From positions 806,001 through 870,000 of the forward strand of contig NC_082412.1 of assembly GCF_004011695.2 (NCBI RefSeq): 64,000 bases of DNA, in the 5' to 3' direction. The position numbers were made by a program, and so were the translations under genes. Below, piece after piece: positions 1-11,299 of the stretch. The notes under the pieces are model-generated. The model ran no database searches. It saw only the letters and a list, made by a program, of their open reading frames with translations, and was not told the origin of the DNA. The stretch is from Ascochyta rabiei. Lineage: Eukaryota > Ascomycota > Dothideomycetes > Pleosporales > Didymellaceae. Position 1 is the first letter of the stretch. Every line of letters starts with the position of its first letter.

Positions 1-310
1 TAATACAGTTATTATTATCCTCTAGACTAGACTTTAGGTCCTCTAGTAGTTATCCTAGATTATTAGTTAGAATTTCCTTTTTACTAGCATCTATATTATT
101 ATAATTATAGGTAAGTATATTTAACTAGCAGTACACCTTATTTATTTAGTAACCTCTAGTAAAGTAGCCTAGTTTACTAAAGTTGTAGCAGTCCTTACTA
201 CCTCTATATTAGTTACCCCTCTTAGGCTTCTTATTCTATTACTTTAGTAGTCTCTTGTTACAGTTTAAGAGGTCTATTACTTTAGGTTAGTAGTACCTAC
301 TCTAAGTGTT
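1..310 (-). mobile_element. Retrotransposon D3, gag part beyond A1 (degraded)
   Basis: The reverse complement of this stretch resembles the D2 gag region: bases 1-45 match D2 around 22,945-22,980. It continues D3, which is read on the minus strand from its LTR at 8,198-8,675 and is split by A1. D3 runs off the left edge of the window. Compared with D2, D3 keeps several hundred more bases of gag, so D2 probably has an internal deletion. There are no open frames, and TGG and TGA are almost absent. Confidence 0.7.
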
Positions 311-465
311 TGTTATAGGCTTAGACCTTGTCTAAGCCTTAAGTAAGACAGGATAGTTACGTGCCCTACAGACATATTAGAAGGACACGCAACGTGTTAC
401 CTCCTTAAGAGATACAATACTATATTAACCCTTATTACATCCTACCCTAAGGCTAGTCCTTAATA
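311..465 (+). repeat. 5' LTR of A1
   Basis: This is a direct copy of 7,278-7,431 with scattered transitions. Compared with the other copies, the terminal TAACA has become TAATA. Confidence 0.9.
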
Positions 466-499
466 TTTATATCTCTTCTTCTAGGAGAATAGCTAGCAC

Positions 500-3400
500 T
501 TATACTATGTCAGCAAGCTTCTAGAATAACCCCTTAGACAAATCTGTCCCCTTAACCCTTTAGAAATTTATAGCCTAGATGTTACAGTTTATAACAAACT
601 TACAGTAAGCCTTATTAGCTACTAAGAAACGTATAGTATAGCTTAAGTGTAATAACTCTAATATACACGCGTTTATAGAGTCTCTTATATAAACAGCTAA
701 TACCTATACTAGACCTACGTCTACAGTCCTATTATCCTTCTTAGGCATAACACTATACCTATTAACGTCTACCCTAGCCCCTAACCTGCCTTATAAAGCA
801 CTGTTTTTAGTGTCTACTCTAGGCCTGCATACCTCTATATAGGCGTCCTTAGCCTATATAAAACCTCTCCTTATAGGTAAGGCCTTTACTAGAGATAAAT
901 TCTTATTTAAGGTATAGTAGGTTATAATAGAACATAAGCTACAGGTAGACACGTTCTTTATTAGTAGGCTATAGGACATATTTACCTTTATATAGTCTTA
1001 GCTTAATATATCTATATAATAAGATATAGCTCTGTTTTATAAGATTAATGGTACCTAAGGTGTGTAGAGCCGAGAGGACTTCCTAGTATACCTAGAATTC
1101 TGCTACAGTAATAACTATAGCTAGGAATAGGCCTAGGCAAAACTAGAAAGCGTCTGTTAGGGTTCTAGCAAGTTATTCTTAGACTTTTTTATCTAGTTTA
1201 AGCAGCTACTAGTGCAAAGTGGCGGCCTTTACTAGAATAGAGAACAGTGCCTATTAACGCTCTACTAGGCCCTAAACGCAAACATCTATAATATAGTAAT
1301 AAACTAAGGAGTAACTTATATAGATTATAATGTGGCTATTATAGAGTATAAGTCTATTACTATAGATATTAAAACTATAGGTGTAGAAAACTAGCTATGC
1401 TACAGCTCTACCTAGGCGCTGCCTAAGCGTAATAAGGATAGTAATATTAAGATAATAGTTATATTAGCAGTGCGCACTAGCAGCAGTGCTAAGCGTAGAG
1501 GTTAGAAGTAGTCTACTTCTAACTAGGCTACGTAGGTTCCTAATAAGGTATTTTAGTAACGCTAGAAGGCTACCCTATATACCTGTTGTAGTAAAGAGAG
1601 ATATATTTACTAGGATTATGCTAATATAGTAGTAACTACAGTATAGGCAGTAATAATCTTAGGTAAGAAAGAGGCTAGTTTATATAGGGGAAGCTAGCTA
1701 CTCCTAATATAAGTCTAAGTTAGAAGCGCTGTAGAAGTATATTAGTAGAGGAGACTACTAGTGTAGGGGCGTTATAGGTTACTAGAGGAGCTATTACAGA
1801 CTCTATAGACAAGCCCCTATTCTACATTCTATTATTTATTAATAGGGTAATTTAGGCTAACGCGCTAGTAGAATTAGGGTATAAATACTTTAGCATAGTA
1901 AGCAATAACTTTACTGCGTACTTAGGAGGAGATTTTATTAAAATACTGCTATAACACTTAGTATAAGTAGTAGGTACTAGTAGAAAGTCTATAATCTTCT
2001 ATTTAGTCCTGTTTAGGTATAACTTAGACAGGTAGCACTTATAGGCTGTAGCCTACGTAGTGCTAGGTCTAAGCTAGGATGTTATTTTAGAGAAGCCCTA
2101 GCTCTAATAAGAGGGCGTAGTATTAGATGTAGAAAAGAGCACACTAAGAATATAATAGGTAGGGAACCTTATAGTCTATAAGCCCTTACAGTATATAGTA
2201 AACGTTTACGTAGCTCTTCTATTAGTAACTAAGTTTAATAAGATTCTAGCTAATAGGCTCTAGAAGCGCTTACCTAGGGACTAGTTTGTCTCTATAAGCC
2301 TCTACAACATTACTAAAATCCTCTTAGTTTAATCCCTAGGAGCGTAAGGGACAGTAGAGGAGGTAGACCCTCTTCCCTCTAAGTTAGTCTAGTTTTAGGA
2401 CCTATTTAATAAGAGTAAAGCCTCTAGCCTTCCTCTATATAGGGGCTAGATAGATTACTACATACAACTATAACGCAACTAGTCTAGAAAGAAGAAGCCT
2501 CTACCCTAGGGCCCTCTATACAACATGCTAAGGGACTAGCTACTTAAGCTACAGAAATAAGTGTTAGCACTTATAGATAAGAGGTAGATCTACGCCTCTT
2601 CTTTCCTAGTAGAGGCCCTAGTCCTGCTAGTTAAGAAGTCCTCTAGTGGGTGGCGTATATGCGTAGACTATTATATACTTAATAGTATTATAATGACTAA
2701 CTAGTACCTACTTCCTCTTATTAAGGAGATGTTGCGTACACTAGGGGGTGCCTACTAGTTCTCTAAGGTTAATATCTATTTAGTATTTTACTAGCTTTAT
2801 GTTATAGAAGAAGATAAGCACCTTACTACGTTCTGTACCTATTTTAGGCTCTTTAAGTAGCTAGTCTGTCTATTTAGCCTGGCTAGAGTACTAGCGTCCT
2901 TCTAGCGCTATATTAACAGCGCGCTTTAGGAGACATTAGGCAACTATACTACTACATACCTAGATAATATCCTTATTTACAGTAGTAGGTCTAGAACAGA
3001 CTACTTAGGGAAGGTTAGCAGAGTCCTTACGCTCCTACGCAACGCAGAGCTGTATTTAGATCCTAAGAAGTGCGTATTTATAACTAAGGAAGTATAGTAC
3101 CTAGGATATATTATAGAGGCTAGAAAGGATAATTATCCTAATTCTAAGAAGGTTAAGGCTATCTGTAATTAGGAAGCTCTATAGTCTTTACGCGGGGTTT
3201 ACAGTTTCCTAGGGTTTACTAACTTCTACTAGGACTTTATCCTAGCCTTCTCTAATATTACAGCCCTACTTAATTAACTTATAGGGAAGAATATCCTGTT
3301 TAGGTAGGGGTAGGAGGAAGACGTAGCGTTCTACTAGCTAAAGAACGCATTTATAACAGAACTAGTCCTAGCCTAGTAGAACCCTAAGTAAGAAACACTA

Positions 3401-5330
3401 TTAGAGGTAGACTACTCTAGTAAGGCGCTAGGTAGCTACCTTTCTTAATAGTATAGGAAGGTGCTTTGCCTAGTAGTATATTACTCTACTACACTTATAA
3501 TAGAATAATAGAACTACACTATCTATAATAAGGAGTTAACTGCTGTTATAAAGTGCCTAGGGGTCTAGGTAGCTAAATTAGGGTCTGTTGCTAGGCTGTT
3601 TACTATCCTAACTAACTATAAGAACCTCTAGTACTTTACTACAGCGCGCAGGCTAAGTAAGAGGCAGCACTAATAGGCAGAGGAGCTGTTAAAGTTCTGT
3701 TTCTACCTTTGCTTCTGCCTAGGACGCCTAGCAGCCTAATTAGATACGCTAAGCTGCTAGGAACAGGACTATAATAGGAGGTTAGGAAAGGTCTATAAAA
3801 TAATAACCCTAGTTTTAGTATTAGTAATTAGTACACTAGGCCCTAGTATACCTCTACTTCTTATTAATATATATATGTAATTACTATAGGATAAAGGTAT
3901 TTAGTAGGACGTAGGGTATATAGCACACCTGTCTACTATCTATAATAGGGCCTGCTAGTTCCCTCCTAAGGCTAAGACTACTTAGTAAATTATAGATTAT
4001 GCACTTAGTGCTTATAGCACGCTGCTGTAGCGTAGGGTTATATAGGTTCTGCGTTAAGAGCTACTTATAACTACAATAATCTAGAGGGCACATAAATCTA
4101 ACCTAACAGGCTATCTAGGTACTAACACCACATTCTACATTATTAGACGTAACTTCTACTAGAAGGAGATGTTATAGGACGTTTAGCGTTATGTCTATAA
4201 CTACTACTATTACAGCGCACACATATTACAGCGCTAACAGCAGAGCTTCCTCTAGCTATTAACTATTACTAGCTGTTTTTAGTTCTAGATTTTAATAGAC
4301 TTTATAGTTAACCTCTTTTAGGCTAATAAGCACGCACTGCGCTATCTTCTAGTTATTATAGATTACCTCTCTAAGTATATATAGCTTAAGGTAATAACTT
4401 CTATAACTATAGAATATTACGCTAAGGTCTTCTACAACACGTAGTAGTAGTTCTAAGGCTTTTCTAGCTCTATAATCTTAGACTGTAGCTTAGACTAGCT
4501 AGAACATTTTTAGACAACGCTGTATAGCCTTATAGGGGTAGACTAGCTACTCTCTACAGCCTATTACCCCTAGATAGACAGAGGGATAGAGTAGGCTAAC
4601 TAAGAGGTGTAGGCAGTTCTATAGGTTATAGTTAACTTTAAACAAGATAACTAGCCTAACTACCTTCTAGCCTACTAACTAGCTCTTAACAATTATAATT
4701 CTTTAGTTACTAGGGTTAGTCTTAACCTACTTCTCTACAGCTATAATATAGACCTTCTGTAGATAATAGTACTTCTAACTGTTAGCTAGAATACACTATA
4801 GGGACAGGTATTCTATTTTCTAGACTACCTCTAGTAGAGTATAGAGCTTACCTAGGTAGCTATAGTATAGGTATAACAACGCACCTAGAATACAACAGAC
4901 TACAGCTATAGGCCTGTAGAGTAGTACTACGTAGAAGATAGAGTGTAGTTTTCTCTCTACAACGTAAAAACTAATAGGCTAAGCTAGAAGCTTAATTAGT
5001 TATAAGCCTAGTACACAGTAGTTACAGTTCCTACCCCTTTAACTATTACTTTAGATTTACTAGGTAACCTCTATAAGATAGTGTATATAGACCTACTAGA
5101 ACGTATAGCTTCTAACCTACTACTAACACAGCGCCTATAGGAAAGTAGACTAGGTCTACTAGTTGTCCTAGAGGAGGACAATCCAACCCTAGCTAAATAG
5201 GAGGTAGAGGTAATCCTAAAAAAGAAGAAGGCCTGTAGACAGAATAAGTTATAGGTTCTAGTTTAATAGAAAGGATATATAAAGCTAATATAGAAGCCTC
5301 TAGACGTATTACAGGATATAACAGCCTAGA
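500..5330 (+). pseudogene. gag-pol remnant of A1
   Basis: Gag covers roughly 550-1,650, ending in a weak zinc-knuckle-like Cys cluster near 1,575-1,625. The reverse-transcriptase catalytic motif reads Y-L-D-N at 2,957-2,968. The family has Y-x-D-D, and the second Asp codon (GAT) has become AAT by a TGA-to-TAA change. Integrase-like sequence follows at about 4,100-5,000. A chromodomain-like segment lies at about 5,249-5,330, with its aromatic tryptophan positions now TAG. Stops in every frame rule out function. Family assignment rests on motif order (RT, integrase, chromodomain) typical of Ty3/Gypsy chromoviruses. Confidence 0.8.
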
Positions 5331-5399
5331 AGGCCTTTATAGCAGTATATACAGAATATAAAGAGTAGGTTAAAGTAGAAAGAACTTTTATTATTTTAT

Positions 5400-7250
5400 A
5401 ATAACTCTTAAGAGGTCCTATTAGAAGATACTGCGCTAGGCCTAGTGCCTAGCGCAGGAAAGCTTAGGACCCCTATAGTAACAGCACAACACTAGTTCTT
5501 ACACTCTACTAGCTGCTAACGTAGGAACTTAGTTCTTAAAAGATAGTCTTGTTAGATAGAGAATAGTAGGCAGAGGTAGCTATGTCTAAGGCCTAATTGC
5601 GCGCTATATAGCAGCAGCAGTCCTACTTATAGTTATCTTCCTCCTTATCCTCCTCCTTATTACTAACAGAGATACTGCAGGCCTATTATAACTAGGCTAA
5701 GGAGTAAGAGGTCGGTGCTATAGTGCTACAACATAGAGTACGCAGCTCTAATAGGGAGGGTAAGAAGCAGTAGTAGAGGGGTAAGCAGACTTAGCAGGGA
5801 GGTAAGTAGATCTAGTAGGGGGAAGGGTAGTGCTTAGTAGGGGAGGCAGAGCGTAGGTAGTAGGATAGGTAGGATAATAACATATACTCTAGGCAGCAAC
5901 AGAGCGTAGTAAGTAAGCACTTAACCTAGTTAACAGCCTCTTTTAGGGTAGATTAGCTATACTCTTAATATAGGTAGAAGACCTATAGTAGTATAGGCCT
6001 AGACCTCCTTAAACTAGTTTATACGCTTAGTCTGCGTCTTAATAGCTATCTCTATAGCAGACGCAAACTATTAAAAGTAGGCGTTAAACTAGTTACTACT
6101 GTAACAGCTAGACAAAGGCGTAGTAGGCAGCGTAATCTGCGTACTAGGCTTAGGGGGGGAATAGGCAATATAAGAAGAGGTTAGCTACTTAGCTAGTAAG
6201 AGGTTAGTATAGGCTAGGTTAAGGGTAGACTTATAGGCTTAGCAGAGCTTATAGTAGGTGCCTAAATAGTGTACAGCAGATTAGTAAAACGCCTCTTACA
6301 GTAACAGGTAGGACACTTACAGACAAAGGTAGGCTACCTACCCTAGTTAGCCTTATTACTATTAACACCCTAGGTTCTAGGTATATTAATGTAGACGTTA
6401 CTACCCTATATAGACGCCTTAATAACTATTAGCTATAGATATAGACCTAGGATAAAGCTATATACCTAGATATACCCCTTAAAGTTACGCTAGGTATAGT
6501 AGAGCTCTATATTAGCAGTAAAAAGACTATTATCTTAATAACAAACGCAGCAGCGCTTAGCGCAGGTGTAGCAGGTCTTACTAGCACTAGGGAGGTAGTT
6601 AGCTATAGATAGAATTAGCTAGTAGTAGGCCTATAACAGACGTAAGATACTTACTAGGCTAGCTAGTAAGGATAGTAAGCTAGCGGCAGAGGCAGTAGGG
6701 GACAGCGCAGGCAGGGACAGGGACTAAGTCCTTATCCTTAGAGTTACCCTTAACCTTATAGGTACTAATATAGTAATAGTAAGCTTTCTATAGATATAGT
6801 TAGTTTCTGTAATTAAAAATCTAAATAACTATTATAAAATACTAGGGGAATGTTATAGGTAGATAGAAGGGGACGTAGCAGGCTATAACTACCTCTGCTA
6901 GAGGGACTACTAGCCCTATAACTAGTAGCCTAGTAACTAGAGCTAGGTGTAATAACAGATATATTGTTTAAACTAGATAGGTAGGTATAAAAAGACAGGT
7001 AGGTATAACATAGGTAGGTTAGGTAAGAGTAGGGAGTAGTACAGCGTCTAATAAGGGAAGGTGCACTAGGCAAAATAAAAACAACCTAGGTGCGCGTAGG
7101 GACCACCCTAGGTAAACTACAGACTAGACTAACAGCTAACCTACTAAGAGGTAGGCCCTTACGCAACTATAACTAGCTCTAGTGTTTACCTGCTACTAGC
7201 GCCCGCTAGTCTATACAAAACGTAGAAAGAACCTAGTAAAATACACTTAG
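5400..7250. other. Extra region of A between pol and the 3' LTR
   Basis: About 1.85 kb separates the chromodomain from the polypurine tract, more than a simple gag-pol chromovirus needs. On the strand opposite to pol, one frame is unusually open once TAG is read as a former TGG. It is clearest in A2 at 24,780-24,965 on the plus strand and in A1 around 5,950-6,130 on the minus strand. I do not recognise the product. Confidence 0.4.
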
Positions 7251-7277
7251 CTAGGGAGAGATAGGGAAAGGAGGTAT

Positions 7278-7431
7278 GTTATAGGCTTAGACCTTATCTA
7301 AGCCTTAAGTAAGACAGGATAGTTACGTGCCCTACAGAAATATTAGAAGGACACGCAACATGTTACCTCCTTAAGAGATACAATACCATATCGACCATTA
7401 TTACATCCTACCCTAAGGCTAGTCCTTAACA
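7278..7431 (+). repeat. 3' LTR of A1
   Basis: A 154-bp copy of 311-465 with intact TGTTA...TAACA ends, followed by the target duplication GTGTT. Confidence 0.9.
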
Positions 7432-8197
7432 GTGTTACTATAGATACAACAACTAGTATTTAGCTAATTAAAGCCTTCTTATTATCCTTAGTTTAAATTA
7501 TTACGCTACTAGTTCCTTAGTAGTAGTTAGTTTATAGCAATAACACTAGTACATACTCTAGAATTATCTTAAAGTTCTTACTAAAGTTTATAGAGTTATA
7601 CGTTAATATTAATAGTAGTATTAAAAAGCTTATTAAAGGTTTCTATGCTTGCGCTAGTGTATATAAGTTCCTTCTTAAACTTAAGCTTTAATCCTTATTA
7701 GAATATAGTAATTAGAGTAGTGTTATTTTAGTTAGTGTTAGTAGTAAGCTACTAAAACTCTGCAGCGTAGTTAGCAGCTAACTTGTCCTACTTAATCTTC
7801 TAAATATTACGTTAAGTAATGTAGAGTTTATAAGAGACTCTAAAGTTTAGCTTAATCTTTTCTTTAATTATATTAAAGTCTTTTATCTACTTATCTATAT
7901 TATCTAGGGCTTTGCTAGCTTAGTACTGCTGTATAAAAGGTTTAATCTAGATAAATACTATACTATGTATATAGCTAGCTACTAGAACTATTTATTTAAT
8001 CTTAGGAACCTTCTTACCTTAGAAGGTAAAGAAGAGGTCCTACTGTATAAGCTAGTTATTTAGCTTACTACAATATCTGTAGTAAATGTTAGGCTTGTTA
8101 ATATTTATAGTGCTAGTAGTAATATATGCATCTATAATAATGTTGCTAGACGTAGAGTTACTAGGGGTAGCACAGGATCTAATAGTACTTATCTAAA
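7432..8197 (-). mobile_element. Retrotransposon D3, 5' gag region (degraded)
   Basis: The reverse complement aligns by eye with D2 gag at 22,437-22,920, starting just inside the LTR. A1 interrupts it at 7,431/7,432. No open frame remains. Confidence 0.75.
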
Positions 8198-8675
8198 AAA
8201 GTCTTACTTTAGTTAAAGAATAAAAGCACTAATTCTATTGGTTCTTAGGGAAAAGTACTGGTGGATTAGTTAGGGCTATTAACTAAGCAAAGCTTTTAAA
8301 GATAGGGTGCACTAAATAGTACAGAGTAGACTGTCTAGTTTAAGTGTAGGTTAAGAATCTTATATAAACTTAATTAATAAGGTTAAACATAAACTATAAG
8401 GGTTATATTCCTACTAGCTATATACTAAGGAGATATAATACTTATAAAAAGGTAACTAGAGTTAGTCTAAAAAAATATATAAGGGTTTTATAGATAAGTA
8501 TATTATACTATACTTATTAATAAGCAGTTATATATATTATAGTTGTTAATTAGTAGTTATATAACAACCCTTTCTATTCTATTCTTCTCTACTATTTGTT
8601 CCTTTAGAGCAGAGTTAGAGGTCTTAGTTAGCTAGTACTTATGTTTATGCTGTGCCCTAGCACAGAATTATAACA
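8198..8675 (-). repeat. D-family LTR shared by D3 and D2
   Basis: This LTR of about 478 bp is read on the minus strand. It is homologous to 21,954-22,436 and 17,341-17,796. Its left neighbour is D gag, so it is the 5' LTR of D3. Its right neighbour is a purine-rich tract on the minus strand (8,676-8,700), so it is also a 3' LTR. One LTR serving two elements indicates a tandem D3-LTR-D2 array. A small deletion has removed the terminal TGTT at the 8,198 end. Confidence 0.8.
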
Positions 8676-8837
8676 CTATCCCCTCTTTCTCTTTAGTTTA
8701 TCCTTAAACTATATACTTATCTATTAGAGTTTTATATAATCTATAATCTCTATATCTAGTAACCTATAAGTTAAGATATTCTTATACACCTATAACATCT
8801 ATCTTATATTAAAAATCTATTAAGCTAATACACCTAC
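8676..8837 (-). mobile_element. 3' untranslated end of D2, displaced
   Basis: It matches D1 at 17,797-17,960 and contains the minus-strand polypurine tract followed by AT-rich 3' sequence. It stops at CCTAC where B begins. D2 itself stops at GTAGG (34,674-34,678) next to C, so this piece is the missing 3' end of D2, separated by the inversion described in the findings. Confidence 0.75.
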
Positions 8838-9030
8838 TGTAAGGGCACTATAGGTAGGTAATAGAGTAGAGCAATATAGGATGAAATAATAGGTAATATT
8901 AAGAGATAAGACAAATCCTTAATAGATAAGTCTTTAGGTGTGTAGATATTATATACTAGTTAGTAGGTCTCTAGGCTTAGCTTAGGACCTAACTAAGGTA
9001 TGCCCTACTGTAGGGAGAACACCTATAACA
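8838..9030 (-). repeat. 3' LTR of B
   Basis: 193 bp. On the minus strand it begins TGTTATAGG and ends CCTTACA. It is heavily mutated compared with the near-pristine copy at 42,718-42,911. Confidence 0.9.
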
Positions 9031-9167
9031 ATAGCCCCCCCCCTTCTAAAGGTTTATCCTAAACCGCTTTAGAGAATCCCTAGGGCTATTATTAAGCTCT
9101 AGAAAAACCTCCTATAGAGGGGAAAACTTAGCAGGAGAAATGTAGTGTAGCCTAGGGTAACTATCTA

Positions 9168-9369
9168 GCATTAAGTAAGGCTAGGTAGCTGTTAAGAGTA
9201 ATCCCCTAGATGCTAGCTACGCTGTTGTCACAACGCCTCCTTAGTACTCTGCTAGGGTAGCACTGCTGTGCTGCTAGGCTACTAGGTTTTTCTGCATTAA
9301 GTAAGGCTAGGTAGCTGTTAAGAGTAATCCTATAGACGCTAGCTACGCTATTGTTATAATACTTCCTTA
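9168..9369 (-). repeat. Two ~76-bp direct repeats in the 3' leader of B
   Basis: Units at 9,168-9,243 and 9,294-9,369 are about 76 bp each, 126 bp start to start. The same pair occurs in C at 42,378-42,453 and 42,504-42,579, so it belongs to the family. They lie between the last coding remnant and the polypurine tract. Function unknown. Confidence 0.8.
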
Positions 9370-10339
9370 TTTACTAGAGTCTTAACGTAGGTTAAGTCTG
9401 TAATTGTTAGCTCTATGGCTTAATAGGTAAGTAGTATCTTAAACTAGACGTTATAAAGGTTAATGCTAAAGTAGTCCTTAGCTTAACCTATAGGGAGCGT
9501 GACTTGTTAGATATTATAAGGGTTAACACTAAAGCGTCCCTTAGCTCTAAAACCTGTAGGGAGCGTAATTGTTAGACGTTAGACGTGTAGAGGCTATTAG
9601 CTCCCTACATCTTACAGGTAGTAACTAGTACTAGGCTAGGGCCTACCCTATATGTAGACGTTTATTTATACTCTCTATAACCCCCTAGGTAGTTAGGTGC
9701 CTTATACTAGGGATTGAAATCCCTAGAGCCTAAGTAGTAAGTAAGTAAGTCTCTAACTAGTAACGTCTGTAAGAGGATCGCTAGCAGCTTCTGCAGCCTG
9801 TTTCTGCGCAAACTAGCTTATAGGATTTACTTATTTATAGGAGATCTCCTCTGTATACTAGCTTATAACAGTAAGCTACTAGCCTTACTATACCTAATGC
9901 CTTACTTAGGCTCCTGCGCAGTATAGCCTAGGCTTTAGTATATTTGCAACGTAAATCTTAGGTAAGATTATTAGACGTCTTCTAATTAGTTAATAGACGA
10001 GTGTTTAGATATAGTAAACTTTTATTTATTTACACAGTACGTTACGTTAGGTAAGAGAGTAGTTAGAGGTTAGGTTGTTACTAGGTGCCTACTAGGCTGC
10101 TGGGGCCTAGGTATATATAAGGACTGTATTTCCCCACCTATAGTGCCTTATTACTACACTACTATCCTTATCTACCACCTAACTCTTACCTAAATTAACT
10201 CTTACCTACCTTAGCTCTTGCCTACTTACTCCTATTCTCTAATATAACTCCCCCGCCCCTATACATTGCCTACTAGGCCCTACCTAACCATGTCTATTAG
10301 CTACCTAACAACATGTAGCCCTAGCCCTTACTCTTATAA

Positions 10340-11114
10340 TACTAGTACTGCTGCAGTATTATACGCCTAACGACTTACTCTAAGTATAATTCGAAGGGCA
10401 CTATTAAGTTGTTTATGTACGTCTTCTGTTAACCTAGTAGGTATAGGCTCTATAAGGACAACTTTAGTGTGTGCGCTAGCTGTAGAGAGGTAAAGGTTAG
10501 TAAGTACATTAAGGTATTTTCTATACTGCTCTAGTGTCTATCTGTAACTAATACGTGTAGATTAACTCTATCTTCTACTAAGCTATTAATATACTTAACT
10601 TCCTTATTAATTAAGCTATACGTAAGACTAACAAGAAGACTATTAGGTAGGGCAACTAGGCAACTAAGAACTCTGTTAATAACGCTGTTTAGTTGTTCTA
10701 GCAGACTACCTATAACTACGCTCTAGGCTGTTATAACAGCTTTGTTACCTATAATGCTGTAGTTTGTTACTATATTAACAAGTCTAGTCTCTCTAAGACT
10801 AAGTACGCCTAAGCGCGCTAGGGTTTCTAGTTATATAACCTCTAGCAGTATATTATAAGTATTGTTTTCCTCCTCTCTTTTCTTAAGGCTAATATAAGTA
10901 GGCTGTAGTTAGTACAGTTAGCGTAAAGCTGCCTAACAACGTGGTTATTAATGCTATGCTTAAAGAGCACTTCTAGAAGATAGGTTATGCGAATAAGGTA
11001 GAGAAGCGCTGGTACTACTATAGTACTAACCTGCTGTTATCTACCTAGGCTCCTACTACCGCCTTTAAGAGGATATCTATATTGCCTATAAAGCTTACTC
11101 TAGGTAGCTGCTAA
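10340..11114 (+). pseudogene. Unrecognised gene antisense to gag-pol in B
   Basis: On the strand opposite to gag-pol, the frame from 10,340 to 10,858 is open except for five TAG/TAA codons, most at places where TGG or CAA would be the pre-mutation codon. A second frame, 10,917-11,114, continues similarly. Between them lies a pyrimidine-rich stretch (10,862-10,885) that could be an intron end. The first part encodes a Cys (10,427) and a C-x2-C pair (10,472-10,483); the second part is rich in Lys, Tyr and Trp. C carries the same at 40,697-41,471 on the minus strand. I do not recognise the family. Chance openness in a low-stop composition is the alternative. Confidence 0.45.
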
Positions 11115-11299
11115 CGCTATAGCCCCTCCTTTAATATAAGCCTGAGTGTAGGTTATAGCAGTCCTTCTGCCTAGTGTAGTAGTAGTTATAAAGACTCTCT
11201 ACTTCTATAGTAACTTTTAATAAACCTTGTAATTAATCTTCTCTTCTAACTTAAACGTGCTATTCTTGCTAGTAATGTATTAGATAGACGCTAGGCCTC

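Larger units (their letters stand above)
311..7431 (+). mobile_element. Chromovirus-type Ty3/Gypsy retrotransposon A1, full length, RIP-degraded
   Basis: The element is 7,121 bp and bounded by ~155-bp direct repeats (311-465 and 7,278-7,431). It starts TGTTA and ends TAACA (TAATA in the mutated left copy). It is flanked by the perfect 5-bp duplication GTGTT at 306-310 and 7,432-7,436. A polypurine run at about 7,252-7,277 directly precedes the right LTR and fixes the plus orientation. It is inserted in the gag region of D3. A second copy, A2, lies inverted at 23,398-30,519. In one 60-base comparison at the reverse transcriptase, A1 and A2 differ at about five positions, so the two copies have clearly diverged. 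Confidence 0.93.
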
